A stretch of 17,722 bases of DNA from an uncultured Oscillospiraceae bacterium (GCA_900758955.1 CAAETL010000313.1:1-17722), one strand, 5' to 3'; shown: positions 6,992 to 15,509, counted from the first letter of the stretch. A program made the numbers and translations. The notes: a model not told the origin generated them from the sequence alone.

Positions 6992-7349
6992 CTTGGAAAA
7001 TGCCATCGTGAAGGAATTAACTGCCTACAGCCAGGAGATCACGGATGGTTTAAAGACGGACGTGAAGCAGGTGGCGAAAGAATGCGCGGCTGATATTAAA
7101 AAAAGATCGCCTAAACTGACCGGGGAGTATCGAAGGGGGTGGTCATCCAAGACTGCCTATGAAAGCGCGGAGGATATCCGGATTCGAGTATACAACCGGT
7201 CCAAGTATCAACTGACCCACTTATTGGAGCATGGCCACGCAAAGGCCGACGGTGGACGGGTGGCGGGAATCCCCCACATCCGCCCGGCGGAAGAGGCGGC
7301 GGCGGAGAAGCTTGGGAAACGGGTGAAAGTGCTGGTAAAAAAATCATGA
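6972..7349 (+). CDS. HK97 gp10-like tail-joining protein
   Basis: A 125-residue protein of the HK97 gp10 family, which acts at the head-tail junction or tail terminator region. The diagnostic C-terminal motif LLEHGHAKADGGRVAGIPHIRPAEE is present at about residues 84-108, preceded by RSPKLTGEYRRGW at about 44-56. GAGGTGG lies 7 bases before the ATG at 6972. The stop overlaps the next start as ATGA. Confidence 0.88.
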   Translation: MRIRVDDLENAIVKELTAYSQEITDGLKTDVKQVAKECAADIKKRSPKLTGEYRRGWSSKTAYESAEDIRIRVYNRSKYQLTHLLEHGHAKADGGRVAGIPHIRPAEEAAAEKLGKRVKVLVKKS

Positions 7350-7657
7350 CTTTAGAGGAACTGAAAACAATTCTGGACCAGAGCGGGATTCCCTTTGCCT
7401 ATCACCACTGGGAGACAAAAAAAGAACCGCCTTATGGCGTGTATCTACTGGTTTACGATAACCAATTTTACGCGGATGGGGAACTGTATTACTGGACGGG
7501 CCACTACCAGATCGAGCTATACACAAAACAGAAAGACCCGAAGACAGAGGGTAAGGTGGAACGGGCGCTGTCGGAGGCCGGTATTCCATTTGATAAATCG
7601 GAGACATATTTAGATAGCGAAAAGCTGTATGAAATTCTCTATGAAATTGAGGTGTAA
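7346..7657 (+). CDS. putative tail completion / tail terminator protein
   Basis: A 103-residue acidic protein, MTLEELKTILDQSGIPFAYHH..., with a predicted alpha-beta pattern (YGVYLLVYDN, YQIELYTKQKDPKTEGKVERAL). Small proteins of this type and place, between the gp10-like gene and the major tail protein, usually cap the tail tube. The assignment rests mainly on position and general resemblance, not on a unique motif. Translation is probably coupled to the previous gene by the ATGA overlap, since no strong ribosome binding site is seen. Confidence 0.65.
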   Translation: MTLEELKTILDQSGIPFAYHHWETKKEPPYGVYLLVYDNQFYADGELYYWTGHYQIELYTKQKDPKTEGKVERALSEAGIPFDKSETYLDSEKLYEILYEIEV

Positions 7658-7659
7658 CG

Positions 7660-8232
7660 ATGAAAAATAAAGTGCGATTCAACTTGAAAAATGTCCACTA
7701 TGCAAAACTGACCACGACGGAAGATGGAACGGCGAGCTTTGCCACGCCGGTTCGCATCCCCGGCGCGGTGAGCTTGTCCATGAGTGCGGAGGGGGATACG
7801 GCGGACTTTTTTGCAGACGGGGTGAAATACTATGTCTCCGTTGCCAACAATGGCTATTCCGGCGACCTGGAAATTGCCATGGTGCCGGATGCATTCCGAA
7901 AGGACATTCTGGGCGAAGTGGAGGATACCACAGGGAAAGTGCTGATGGAGTACGCCGACGTGGAACCACAGCCATTCGCCCTGCTGTTTGAGTTTGACGG
8001 GGATAAGAAGTCCATCCGGCATGTGTTATACAACTGCACCACCACCAGACCGGGGCTGGAAGGATCGACTTCTACTGAGAGCAAGGAAGTGCAAACGGAA
8101 ACCCTGACTTTAACGGCGGCGGCCTTGACTGATGGACTGGTTAAGGCCAAGACCGGCGATGAGACCACAGAGGCAATCTATAACGCCTGGTACCGAAACG
8201 TGTGGATTCCCACTGCGGTACCGGAGGGATAA
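7660..8232 (+). CDS. major tail protein, phi13 family
   Basis: A 190-residue tail tube protein. It starts NKVRFNLKNVHYAKLT and carries PVRIPGAVSLSMSAEGD and FFADGVKYYVSVANNGYSGDLEI, typical of phi13-type major tail proteins of Bacillota siphoviruses. Copies stack as hexameric rings around the tape measure. The C-terminal part (about 150-190) contains ETTEAIYNAWYRNVWIP, also common in this family. It starts 3 bases after the previous stop, with GAGGTG upstream, and is followed by the chaperone gene after 3 bases. Confidence 0.9.
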   Translation: MKNKVRFNLKNVHYAKLTTTEDGTASFATPVRIPGAVSLSMSAEGDTADFFADGVKYYVSVANNGYSGDLEIAMVPDAFRKDILGEVEDTTGKVLMEYADVEPQPFALLFEFDGDKKSIRHVLYNCTTTRPGLEGSTSTESKEVQTETLTLTAAALTDGLVKAKTGDETTEAIYNAWYRNVWIPTAVPEG

Positions 8233-8235
8233 GGT

Positions 8236-8586
8236 ATGGAAAAGATCATTGAAATAGACGGCAAGCCTGTGACGTTTCGCGCCACGGCGGCGGTGCCCCG
8301 GCTCTACCGAATTAAGTTTAGACGGGACATCATGCAGGATATGGCCACGATCCAAAAGGATATCGAAAAAGCGGAGGAGAACGGCGGCGTACCGGTGATG
8401 AGCCTTGAGATGTTTGAAAATGTAGCTTACATCATGGCGAAGCACGCAGACCCCGAACAGACGCCCGGCTCCATCGACGAGTGGTTGGATGGGTTCGACA
8501 CCTTTGGTATCTATCAGGTGTTCCCGGAAATTGCCGCATTGTGGCAAGCGAATATGGAGACGGCGGTAGACGCTAAAAAAAAATAA
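8236..8586 (+). CDS. tail assembly chaperone, short form (gpG-like)
   Basis: A 116-residue protein, mostly helical, encoded between the major tail protein and the tape measure, where siphoviruses carry the paired tail assembly chaperones. It begins MEKIIEIDGKPVTFRATAAVPRLYR, as expected for this class. The zero-frame product ends in three lysines encoded by a run of nine A followed at once by the TAA stop. GGAGG lies upstream of the ATG at 8236. The short form coats the tape measure during tail assembly and is absent from the finished virion. Confidence 0.85.
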   Translation: MEKIIEIDGKPVTFRATAAVPRLYRIKFRRDIMQDMATIQKDIEKAEENGGVPVMSLEMFENVAYIMAKHADPEQTPGSIDEWLDGFDTFGIYQVFPEIAALWQANMETAVDAKKK

Positions 8587-8768
8587 AACCAAGCGTCCGG
8601 GAGATGACCACGCCGCTCTTCCTCTTACGCGCCGCACAGCTCGGGATCAGCATAGGGGACCTGGAGCTTTTGACGGTTGGCATGGTGATTGACATGAGCA
8701 CCGAGAGTATGAACGACGACTGCGAATTCCCTGCACTGGCTATGCAGGAGGATTTTGACCGGTTTTAA
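8236..8768 (+). CDS. tail assembly chaperone, -1 frameshift fusion (gpGT-like)
   Basis: A -1 slip in the A run at 8575-8583 joins the short chaperone to a second open frame that ends in TAA at 8766-8768, giving about 177 residues. The extension reads IKPSVREMTTPLFLLRAAQL..., then LLTVGMVIDM and ends LAMQEDFDRF, a pattern typical of the T half of phage GT chaperones. This frame has no properly placed start of its own, so it is best read as a ribosomal frameshift product. It ends 12 bases before the tape measure start. The GT form bridges the tape measure and tail tube subunits. Confidence 0.82.
8575..8583 (+). promoter_or_regulatory. slippery sequence for programmed -1 frameshifting
   Basis: Nine consecutive A form in-frame AAA AAA AAA just before TAA. 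They contain an ideal A-AAA-AAA heptamer for the X-XXY-YYZ rule. Slipping back one base enters the frame encoding the chaperone extension. I did not identify a clear stimulatory pseudoknot just downstream by eye. Confidence 0.85.
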
Positions 8769-8780
8769 GGAGGCGATGGG

Positions 8781-10916
8781 ATGGCCGATAGAATTAAGGG
8801 CATCACGGTGGAGATCGGCGGCGATATCACCGGCCTAAACAAAGCGCTTTCCGGCGTCAACAAAGAGATCAAAACGACAAAATCCCAACTCAAGGACGTG
8901 GAACGCCTCCTCAAGCTGGACCCGAAAAATACACAGTTACTGGAACAAAAGCAACGCCTGTTGGCCGACGCGGTGGGAGAGACCAAGGACAAGCTGGAGG
9001 CGCTGAAAACGGCAGAAAAGCAGGTCCAGGACCAATTTGCCAAGGGTGAAATCTCTCAACAGCAATACGACAGCTTGCAGCGCGAAATCGTCGATACGGA
9101 GCAGAAACTAAAGGGCCTGGAAAAGCAGGTGGAAGACAGCAGTCATTCCTTAGATGACCTGGAGAAACAAGCGGAAGACAGCAGCCAAGCCCTTGGAAAA
9201 ATGAGCGACGGTGCTAAGAGAGTGTCGGACGCGGCGGGAAAAGTTTCCAAAGCCACCGCGCCGATTACAAGAGGTATTCGAAATTTGGGAGTTGCCGCCG
9301 TCGCGACCGTCCCCGCTACGGAGGAACTGCGTACCGCCCTCTCCAGATTGGATACCAACGCCAAGCAGACCGGGGCCGGCGTAGATTCCGCACGGCAGGC
9401 GTTTAGTGATCTGTATGTTGTCTCAGGGGAGCTGGACAGCAGCGTGGAGGCGGTTTCCAACCTTCTTCAATCAGACTTTACAGGAAGCAATCTTCAAGCG
9501 GCGGTGGAAGGGGTTTCCAATGCAGCGATCGCGTTCCCTGATACCATTAAAATAGAGTCGCTGGCCGACAGTTTACAAGAGACCCTTGCCACAGGGTCAG
9601 CTACCGGGCAATTTGCGGAGATGCTGGACCGCATGGGGATTGGCGCGGAGAACTTCTCCAATGATTTGGCCAAGTGCAAAACTGAGGCGGAGAAGCAGAG
9701 CGTGGTCCTGGCCGCCCTCAATGGAGGGCCCCTGTCCGGGTACTACGAGGCATGGAAAGAAACAAACCCAGAGATTGTGCAGGCCAGAGAATCCAGCCTG
9801 CAACTACAGCAATCCATGGCGGACCTGGCGATCAGCATACAGCCACTGCTATCTAAGGTGGCCGAAATTGCCAAGGCGTTTCTTGATTGGTTTAACGGAT
9901 TAAGCGATGGCGGAAAAGAGGTTGTAGTCGCCATAGCGGTGGTATTGGCCGCGATTAGCCCTGTTGCCGGGGCAATTGGCGGGGTGGCAGAAGTTGCAGG
10001 CAAGATGTCTGGTGTGATTGGCACAATTTCCAGCAAGGTCCTCCCGGCTTTAAGTAGTGCGTTTTCATTTCTAGCGGCCAATCCCATTGTCCTGGTGATC
10101 GCCGTAATTGCCGCCCTGGTGGCGGGGCTTGTCCACCTGTGGAACACCAACGAAAACTTCAGAAACGCCATTCTCAACGCGTGGGAGGCCATCAAAAACG
10201 GGATAGGAAGCGCGATTGAGGCCGTGAAAAACTGGTTTGGTGGCTTTGTCACGGCGGCGAGCCAGACATTTGAGACGATCAAGTCCGGCATTACGGGATT
10301 TGTGCAAGGCGTACTCCAATGGTTCGGCAATCTCTACAATGGGATTGCAACCACCTTGGGAAACGCAAAAACAGCGTTTTTTAACTTGCTTAGTTATGTG
10401 ACGGGAACCTTTGTCAATGCCTGGTCCCAGGCGTGGGGAACCGTGAAAAGCGTGTTCAGCAACATTTTCGGGGCCCTGGTGGGGATCGCGAAAGCCCCTA
10501 TCAATGGTATCATCCGCCTGTTAAACGGGGCCATTAACGCCATCAACCGCCTGATCGGCGGGTTTAATAAGCTGGGGTTTGATATGCCCAAATGGCTGGG
10601 GGGCGGCAGCTGGCACCCCAACATCCCGAAGATCCCCAATATCGCCTACTTAGCCAAAGGCGGCACCCTGTTAAAAGGCAACGCGATTGTAGGAGAGGCC
10701 GGGCCGGAATTACTCAGCATGGTGAACGGTAAAGCCCGCGTCCAACCGCTGCGCCACGGAGAGAAAGCATTGGCGGGAGGCGTGGCCGAAATGCGGCATA
10801 CCTTCGACGTACTTCATGTGGAGGGCGTTAACGACAGGGGGCAGCTTGTGGCAACCGCCGATTTCGCGGTGGAAGAGATGCTCACCGACATCTTAAGGAG
10901 GCAGGCGCGGGTATGA
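8781..10916 (+). CDS. tail tape measure protein
   Basis: A 711-residue protein that sets tail length and is ejected with the DNA. The N-terminus has the common Bacillota tape measure pattern (ITVEIGGDITGLNKALSGVNKEI and LLKLDPKNTQLLEQKQ, residues 8-57) followed by a coiled coil to about 135. Two hydrophobic, membrane-prone stretches lie at about 379-402 and 434-453, the latter followed by WNTNENFRNAI. The C-terminus carries AIVGEAGPELLSMVNG (about 640-655), frequent at tape measure ends. At roughly 0.15 nm per residue the length suggests a tail of about 100 nm. AAGGAGG lies 7 bases before the ATG. Confidence 0.94.
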   Translation: MADRIKGITVEIGGDITGLNKALSGVNKEIKTTKSQLKDVERLLKLDPKNTQLLEQKQRLLADAVGETKDKLEALKTAEKQVQDQFAKGEISQQQYDSLQREIVDTEQKLKGLEKQVEDSSHSLDDLEKQAEDSSQALGKMSDGAKRVSDAAGKVSKATAPITRGIRNLGVAAVATVPATEELRTALSRLDTNAKQTGAGVDSARQAFSDLYVVSGELDSSVEAVSNLLQSDFTGSNLQAAVEGVSNAAIAFPDTIKIESLADSLQETLATGSATGQFAEMLDRMGIGAENFSNDLAKCKTEAEKQSVVLAALNGGPLSGYYEAWKETNPEIVQARESSLQLQQSMADLAISIQPLLSKVAEIAKAFLDWFNGLSDGGKEVVVAIAVVLAAISPVAGAIGGVAEVAGKMSGVIGTISSKVLPALSSAFSFLAANPIVLVIAVIAALVAGLVHLWNTNENFRNAILNAWEAIKNGIGSAIEAVKNWFGGFVTAASQTFETIKSGITGFVQGVLQWFGNLYNGIATTLGNAKTAFFNLLSYVTGTFVNAWSQAWGTVKSVFSNIFGALVGIAKAPINGIIRLLNGAINAINRLIGGFNKLGFDMPKWLGGGSWHPNIPKIPNIAYLAKGGTLLKGNAIVGEAGPELLSMVNGKARVQPLRHGEKALAGGVAEMRHTFDVLHVEGVNDRGQLVATADFAVEEMLTDILRRQARV

Positions 10917-11260
10917 TCTATAACTGGAAGCTGCGGGACGGGGCCAAAAAACTGGCCGCTGTGCAGACCTTTGCCAAGAACATCGAGCAGGAAAAGATTA
11001 TCACCAAAGCTTTAGACGGCAGTATATACATTCAGACCATCGGCACGGGCGTTCAGACAGCGGACATCACCATATTTGCCGCATCTCGCAAGGAGCGGGA
11101 TGCGGTGAACGAGGCGGAGGCCATGGGGACCCTGGTCAATGTCCTGTACCGGGACACCACCTATTACGGCTACATAGAGTCCGCCCCCGAGTGGTCGCCG
11201 GTGATTGAAGGCCGGCGCTACACGGCAAACCTCAAGCTGCTGTTGGAGTCGACGGTATGA
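10913..11260 (+). CDS. small tail protein of unknown function
   Basis: A 115-residue, probably beta-rich protein (MIYNWKLRDGAKKL..., YYGYIESAPEWSPVIEGRRYTANLKLLLES). It lies directly downstream of the tape measure, where siphoviruses usually encode the distal tail protein. The size is too small for a full distal tail protein, and I see no diagnostic motif. It may be a reduced Dit core or a baseplate adaptor; this is inference from position. Its start overlaps the tape measure stop as ATGA with AAGGAGG upstream, and its own stop overlaps the next start the same way. Confidence 0.7.
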   Translation: MIYNWKLRDGAKKLAAVQTFAKNIEQEKIITKALDGSIYIQTIGTGVQTADITIFAASRKERDAVNEAEAMGTLVNVLYRDTTYYGYIESAPEWSPVIEGRRYTANLKLLLESTV

Positions 11261-12537
11261 GAAAGATACCGGGTGATTTGGAAACCAAGCTCAAACAGCG
11301 GATACAGACGCGGGCAAACAATGCGGAGCTTGCGTTGGATCTATGGCTGGGTCGGCCTACCACGGCCCTGACTTCGGAACAGTTTCTGGAGCGGCAAACG
11401 GTCTCCGTTGGCGCGGGGGTTATGGGCGGATCCGCTGCGGTTTGCCACCCTAAAAGCGGCGCGGACAGCACCAGAATTTATCTGGCTTACCTGCAGAACG
11501 GGGCGGCTCATGTCGTCACCGCCGCCACAAAAGTCAGGATGAGCGCCCACGTGTGGACGGATACCGGCTTTTCCGTCCCGGCCACGGCGGTTTCCATTGC
11601 CTTTGACGGTACCATGCCCAGGGACGTAACCCGGCGAATTGAGTTCAAGACCGAAGAAGACCCCTGGGTGTTCTGGGTGTCCGTCGGCGCACTCTATGGA
11701 AGAAAGCTGGGCGGGGGAGCCACCGTGACCTTGGCGGAGAGCAACTGCTCCGGCGTGTCCGCGATTCGGGGCATGTGGAGCGATGTGGGCGGTTTTGATT
11801 TCGGCTTGGTGGTCTTCTTTCTTCTGTCCGGCTCCATTTATTACCGGCAGCTCATCCAAGGGGAGTGGGCCGACGCCGAGCCCGTCTCCTTCGGACCGCC
11901 GGGGGTAACCTGGTCGGAGCTGTCCGCGTTTCGCACTTGGGATTACCGGGTTGGCGTCCAGGCGAGAACCACCCAAGGGGACGTGTACGAGTTGTTTACC
12001 CAGTACGCGGGTATTGCCAAGCAGAATACGGAACACCTGGAACTGTCCTCCAAGGCGCAGGGTACCTTGGGGGCGATTCAGTATGCGGATACCCGCGTAT
12101 CCGCCCATGTGGAGGTGGCGGTGACCCAGGCGGGGGCGATCTATGGCGGACTGTACAGTACGGATGTGCCGGCCATTGTGGGGGCCCGCAACTTGGAAGC
12201 CCAAGGAGATTGGGGGCGCAAGGCGGCGTTTACGTTCAGCCAGTACTTACGGCCTGAGACCGTCGCCGTACAGGCCGCCGCGTTCTCGATTGTGGATGAA
12301 ACCGGCGCCGCGTTTACGGCGACCTCCGCCGCACTGGAAGCGGACGGAAAGACCGTGACGTTGACCTTTGCCAACTTCAACCGCGCCCGCGGCGTCTGCC
12401 AAGCCACGTATACCCCGGGGTCGGTAATCAGTCTGGCGGATACCAAACTGGAAGCCACGGCGTTTCCCTTTACGCCCGAGCATCTGAACCCGCCTGTTGT
12501 GGCTCCGCCTAAGGTTGTGGAGGTGAGAAACACATGA
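11257..12537 (+). CDS. putative tail tip / receptor-binding protein with propeller-like repeats
   Basis: A 426-residue protein without a signal peptide. After a short helical N-terminus (1-45) there are repeated beta segments rich in Y, W and G: RIYLAYLQNGAAHVV (73-87), FGLVVFFLLSGSIYYRQLIQGEW (182-204), YRVGVQARTTQGDVYELF (230-247). These look like blades of a beta-propeller. Residues about 340-390 (FSIVDETGAAF...GKTVTLTFANFNRARGVCQATYTPG) resemble a SwmB-like Ig-type repeat. The end is proline-rich. Proteins of this kind recur in prophages of gut Clostridia as presumed tail tip components. The function in adsorption is inferred. It overlaps its neighbours by ATGA junctions on both sides. 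Confidence 0.65.
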   Translation: MRKIPGDLETKLKQRIQTRANNAELALDLWLGRPTTALTSEQFLERQTVSVGAGVMGGSAAVCHPKSGADSTRIYLAYLQNGAAHVVTAATKVRMSAHVWTDTGFSVPATAVSIAFDGTMPRDVTRRIEFKTEEDPWVFWVSVGALYGRKLGGGATVTLAESNCSGVSAIRGMWSDVGGFDFGLVVFFLLSGSIYYRQLIQGEWADAEPVSFGPPGVTWSELSAFRTWDYRVGVQARTTQGDVYELFTQYAGIAKQNTEHLELSSKAQGTLGAIQYADTRVSAHVEVAVTQAGAIYGGLYSTDVPAIVGARNLEAQGDWGRKAAFTFSQYLRPETVAVQAAAFSIVDETGAAFTATSAALEADGKTVTLTFANFNRARGVCQATYTPGSVISLADTKLEATAFPFTPEHLNPPVVAPPKVVEVRNT

Positions 12538-13943
12538 GCCAGTGGACGAAAGCGGACGGCGCTCGGATTGAAATTGCCTTTGACGAACCGATTGACAGTG
12601 TGGATGTGGGCGCGGAGAATGCCTTTTCCATCTCCGTACCGGAGTATACCTTTGTTCCCGGCGGTGAGTTGGTCGACGTGCCGAAGACGGTGGAACGCGT
12701 GGAAAATAAGGCGGGCGTTTCGGCTAATATCGACTTATCCAATGGGACGCTGGCAGATGTTTTGTTTACTCGCGGGGCGTTGAAATTGGCCTCTGAGTTC
12801 GGCGCAATGGAGGACCTATTGAATACCACGGAAGGAATGACCGTATTGCGTAACAACAGCAAACAAGATGATGGCACCGACGCAGTAACCGGGGCGAGTT
12901 GGTTCCAATTCAACGGCGTAGCGGCCTCCACGCTCTATATCAGCGGCAATTCCTGGGTTGGGTTCGGCGTATCCTCGGAGCAGCTCAAAGTGTGCCGCCG
13001 GGATACGGCGCTGTACTCCCTCTACCGTCAGGAAGGGACTGTTGGCAATGGCACAGTGTTCCTAAAAATACGGTGGGAGGGGTACGCGACTTACAACTCC
13101 ACCAGCGAGCGCGACGCCCTGAAATGGGAGCTGTTCCTATTTGACGATGGGGGAATATATCTCAATCTGCTGGATGTACCGGAAAGCGCCTCCTATCTTG
13201 GGACCAGTTCGCTCACCTGCGGGAGCAACACCTATAGCTTGCCCGTCACCGAAGGGGTGGCGGTGGGGTACAGCATGACGCCACAGGACAATACTGGAAG
13301 TTCCTGGGTGGCAGCGGCGGAGGAATATCCGGTCCAGACGACCTATTTCCCCAACGGATCGGCGCAGTATGCCGTGTCCGGGCTGAACCTGGGGGCGGTC
13401 GCGGCCAGCCGAATTGCCTGGGATGAGACCGCGCCGCCGGGTACGGCGGTAGAAGTCTCAGCCTCACTGGATGGCGCTCTGTGGTCATCTGTGTATAACG
13501 GCGGGGCGGTTGTCGCGCCCGGCACATCGCTGGAAGACGCAACAATATTTGTGAAGGCAGAGCTGTCCACCACCGACACAGCGCAATCCCCGGCGGTCTC
13601 CAACCTTAGTTTTTTGATACAATCTCAGGAGGATTGCTATTCTATTGTATTACATATGGACCCGAAAACCCGGTTTGAGAGCGCGGCGGGCGACATTACC
13701 GTCACTTACGACGGGTCCGGGGGCTTGGCGGGGGAGGGCGGGTCCGTGGCGGCGTTCACGGAAACCTTTTCGCCAAATGGGCTCGCGCCGAAACCCCACC
13801 AGAACGAGGTGGAGCATATTGATATCAGCGCGGCGGCGGTGGGAACACTGCTCCATGTTTACTACACGGATACCCAGTGTGACCACCACGTGGAGCTGAA
13901 CGCTTCCGCTGTCGGCGTTCTCACCCATATCAATGACCTATAG
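12534..13943 (+). CDS. putative tail fibre / baseplate protein with beta-sandwich domains
   Basis: A 469-residue protein. Residues 1-100 form a common beta-rich attachment module (WTKADGARIEIAFDEPIDSVDV...). Residues about 120-260 form a distinct domain with SWVGFGVSSEQLKVCRRDTALYSLYRQEG and LKIRWEGYATYN, seen in tail proteins of gut phages. Residues about 275-362 look like a carbohydrate-binding-like beta sandwich. The C-terminus carries a short duplicated motif (VEHIDISAAAVGTLLHV and HHVELNASAVGVLTHI). A role in host recognition is inferred from the domains and from the position between the tape measure and the hub-like gene. The start overlaps the previous stop by 4 bases; GAGGTGAG lies upstream. 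Confidence 0.65.
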   Translation: MSQWTKADGARIEIAFDEPIDSVDVGAENAFSISVPEYTFVPGGELVDVPKTVERVENKAGVSANIDLSNGTLADVLFTRGALKLASEFGAMEDLLNTTEGMTVLRNNSKQDDGTDAVTGASWFQFNGVAASTLYISGNSWVGFGVSSEQLKVCRRDTALYSLYRQEGTVGNGTVFLKIRWEGYATYNSTSERDALKWELFLFDDGGIYLNLLDVPESASYLGTSSLTCGSNTYSLPVTEGVAVGYSMTPQDNTGSSWVAAAEEYPVQTTYFPNGSAQYAVSGLNLGAVAASRIAWDETAPPGTAVEVSASLDGALWSSVYNGGAVVAPGTSLEDATIFVKAELSTTDTAQSPAVSNLSFLIQSQEDCYSIVLHMDPKTRFESAAGDITVTYDGSGGLAGEGGSVAAFTETFSPNGLAPKPHQNEVEHIDISAAAVGTLLHVYYTDTQCDHHVELNASAVGVLTHINDL

Positions 13944-13954
13944 GAGGAATAACC

Positions 13955-15496
13955 ATGATTCGAGGCAGGAAGCGGGATCTGCGGGAAGTGAAAAACGTGA
14001 CCATGGAGGCGTCCATTCATAACCGGTTTGACGTGGAGGTTGTGGATTCCGCAACGGGAGAAGTGAAACGCCGGGCCGAGGCGGAGAACGTGATCTGCGA
14101 CCAGCTATGGTCAAGGCTCCTGACGCCAAACGATTATTTCAATTTCATCCACTACGGGACTGGGGCGGGCGCGCCCTCTTCCACAGATACCAGTCTGTTC
14201 ACCTTTTCCGGGTATCTGGATTTGTATACCGACTATGATGTCTCAGATTACAGCCGGGCAGGGCACTGGTACTCTCTGCGGAGAAAAGGCCAGTTGGCGG
14301 AAAATGTAGCGGTGGGGCAGACACTGACGGAGGTGGGGATTGCTTATGGAACCGGTTCCAGCACCTTATGCACACACGCCATGCTCCAGGATATGAACGG
14401 AAACCAGATTTCCATCCAGAAAACTGACACCGATGTAATCAACATTTACGCCACCGTGTTTGTTCATTGGCCCGATAGTTTGGTGAGCGGCGGCGTACAG
14501 CTCTCAATGCATAACAGTACGAGTGCAGGGTTTCTTACGTATTTAGCGGGTAGGCATTCTGTCAATGGTCATGCAGACTTGTCCGCAATGCCTCCAAACT
14601 ATGCTATGTTAACAACAAAAAGGGGTCTCATCGATTATAGCAACAGCGAAGATGGGTCAGCAAGCAAGCAATATGGTATAACGCATGAATTCAATATAGC
14701 AGCCAGAACAATTACATCTACGGTTAGCAGGATACCGGTTGGGGTAGGCAATTGGAAATGCGGCGCACGAGGTGTAGTTGCATATATAAAAGGGCCTGGG
14801 TATACCTATATGGTCCCTGTTTTTTACTTTGAAGCCGGAAAAGGGGATTGGTTCATAGGGTCTATCATTCAAGGTGAGGCCATCGGCACCGGGGACGGGA
14901 ATACGGTTGATTTTGCAACAGCATTTGACGATCCGGAATCCGCTACGGTTTATGTGGACGGCGTGGCCGTATCGGATGTGGTGGTAGATAAAGCGCCGGT
15001 CAACATTGGCAGCATGGCGCGCTTTTTTGATGCTATAGATATTGAAAACGGTATTACGTATCCAGGTATGAATGAAAACTATGTACTCTCATCTGGTCAC
15101 TGTAATGACGGCATCTATTTTAACCCATATTGGGAATATGGCATAGACAGCTTTTATGCCAATTCAATACTGTCGGTTTGTGTGTCCGACGATCTAATCT
15201 CCTGGGAGTATATAGTTGGCTCAGATGGCTCGACAAAGTTAATAATAGGGTCAAAATCCGTACCAAAAGAACTCCAATTTAAGAAGTACTGGAACGTTGA
15301 AGCGGGTAACTACAACAACCGATATATATATGATCTAACCTCCCCCACCCTCACCGGGAAGAACATCCACTTTGCCACCCCGCCCGCCGCCGGGGCTGTG
15401 ATTACAGCGGACTATTTTACCAAGCGCATTGCCAAGGACAGCAACCACGTATTCGACTTGACGCTAACCATCCAACTCGGGGAGCGGACCATGTAA
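13955..15496 (+). CDS. putative tail fibre with two AT-rich variable modules
   Basis: A 513-residue protein with a conserved fibre-like N-terminus (IHNRFDVEVVDSATGEV, FNFIHYGTGAGAPSSTDTSLF, residues 21-82). A GDGNTVDFATAFDDPESATVYVDGV linker lies at 313-337, and the C-terminal strand segment IHFATPPAAGAVITADYFTK lies at 471-490. Between these are two stretches, about residues 182-302 and 350-460, that are richer in N, Y, S and I and whose DNA is clearly more AT-rich than the flanks. This suggests exchangeable receptor-binding modules. The second stretch has a discoidin-like look (DGIYFNPYWEYGID, VSDDLISWEYIVG, KYWNV), but that is a guess. TAGGAGGAATAACC gives a strong ribosome binding site for the ATG at 13955. 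Confidence 0.68.
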   Translation: MIRGRKRDLREVKNVTMEASIHNRFDVEVVDSATGEVKRRAEAENVICDQLWSRLLTPNDYFNFIHYGTGAGAPSSTDTSLFTFSGYLDLYTDYDVSDYSRAGHWYSLRRKGQLAENVAVGQTLTEVGIAYGTGSSTLCTHAMLQDMNGNQISIQKTDTDVINIYATVFVHWPDSLVSGGVQLSMHNSTSAGFLTYLAGRHSVNGHADLSAMPPNYAMLTTKRGLIDYSNSEDGSASKQYGITHEFNIAARTITSTVSRIPVGVGNWKCGARGVVAYIKGPGYTYMVPVFYFEAGKGDWFIGSIIQGEAIGTGDGNTVDFATAFDDPESATVYVDGVAVSDVVVDKAPVNIGSMARFFDAIDIENGITYPGMNENYVLSSGHCNDGIYFNPYWEYGIDSFYANSILSVCVSDDLISWEYIVGSDGSTKLIIGSKSVPKELQFKKYWNVEAGNYNNRYIYDLTSPTLTGKNIHFATPPAAGAVITADYFTKRIAKDSNHVFDLTLTIQLGERTM

Positions 15497-15509
15497 AGGG
15501 GGCGAGGCC

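Noticed and set aside
11341..12204. 287-residue open frame on the minus strand
   Set aside because: Antisense to the tail tip gene, Gly/His/Arg-rich shadow composition, no promoter or ribosome binding site.
12534..15496. Diversity-generating retroelement target in the fibre genes
   Set aside because: No reverse transcriptase, no template/variable repeat pair and no adenine-biased duplicated segment were found in the window.
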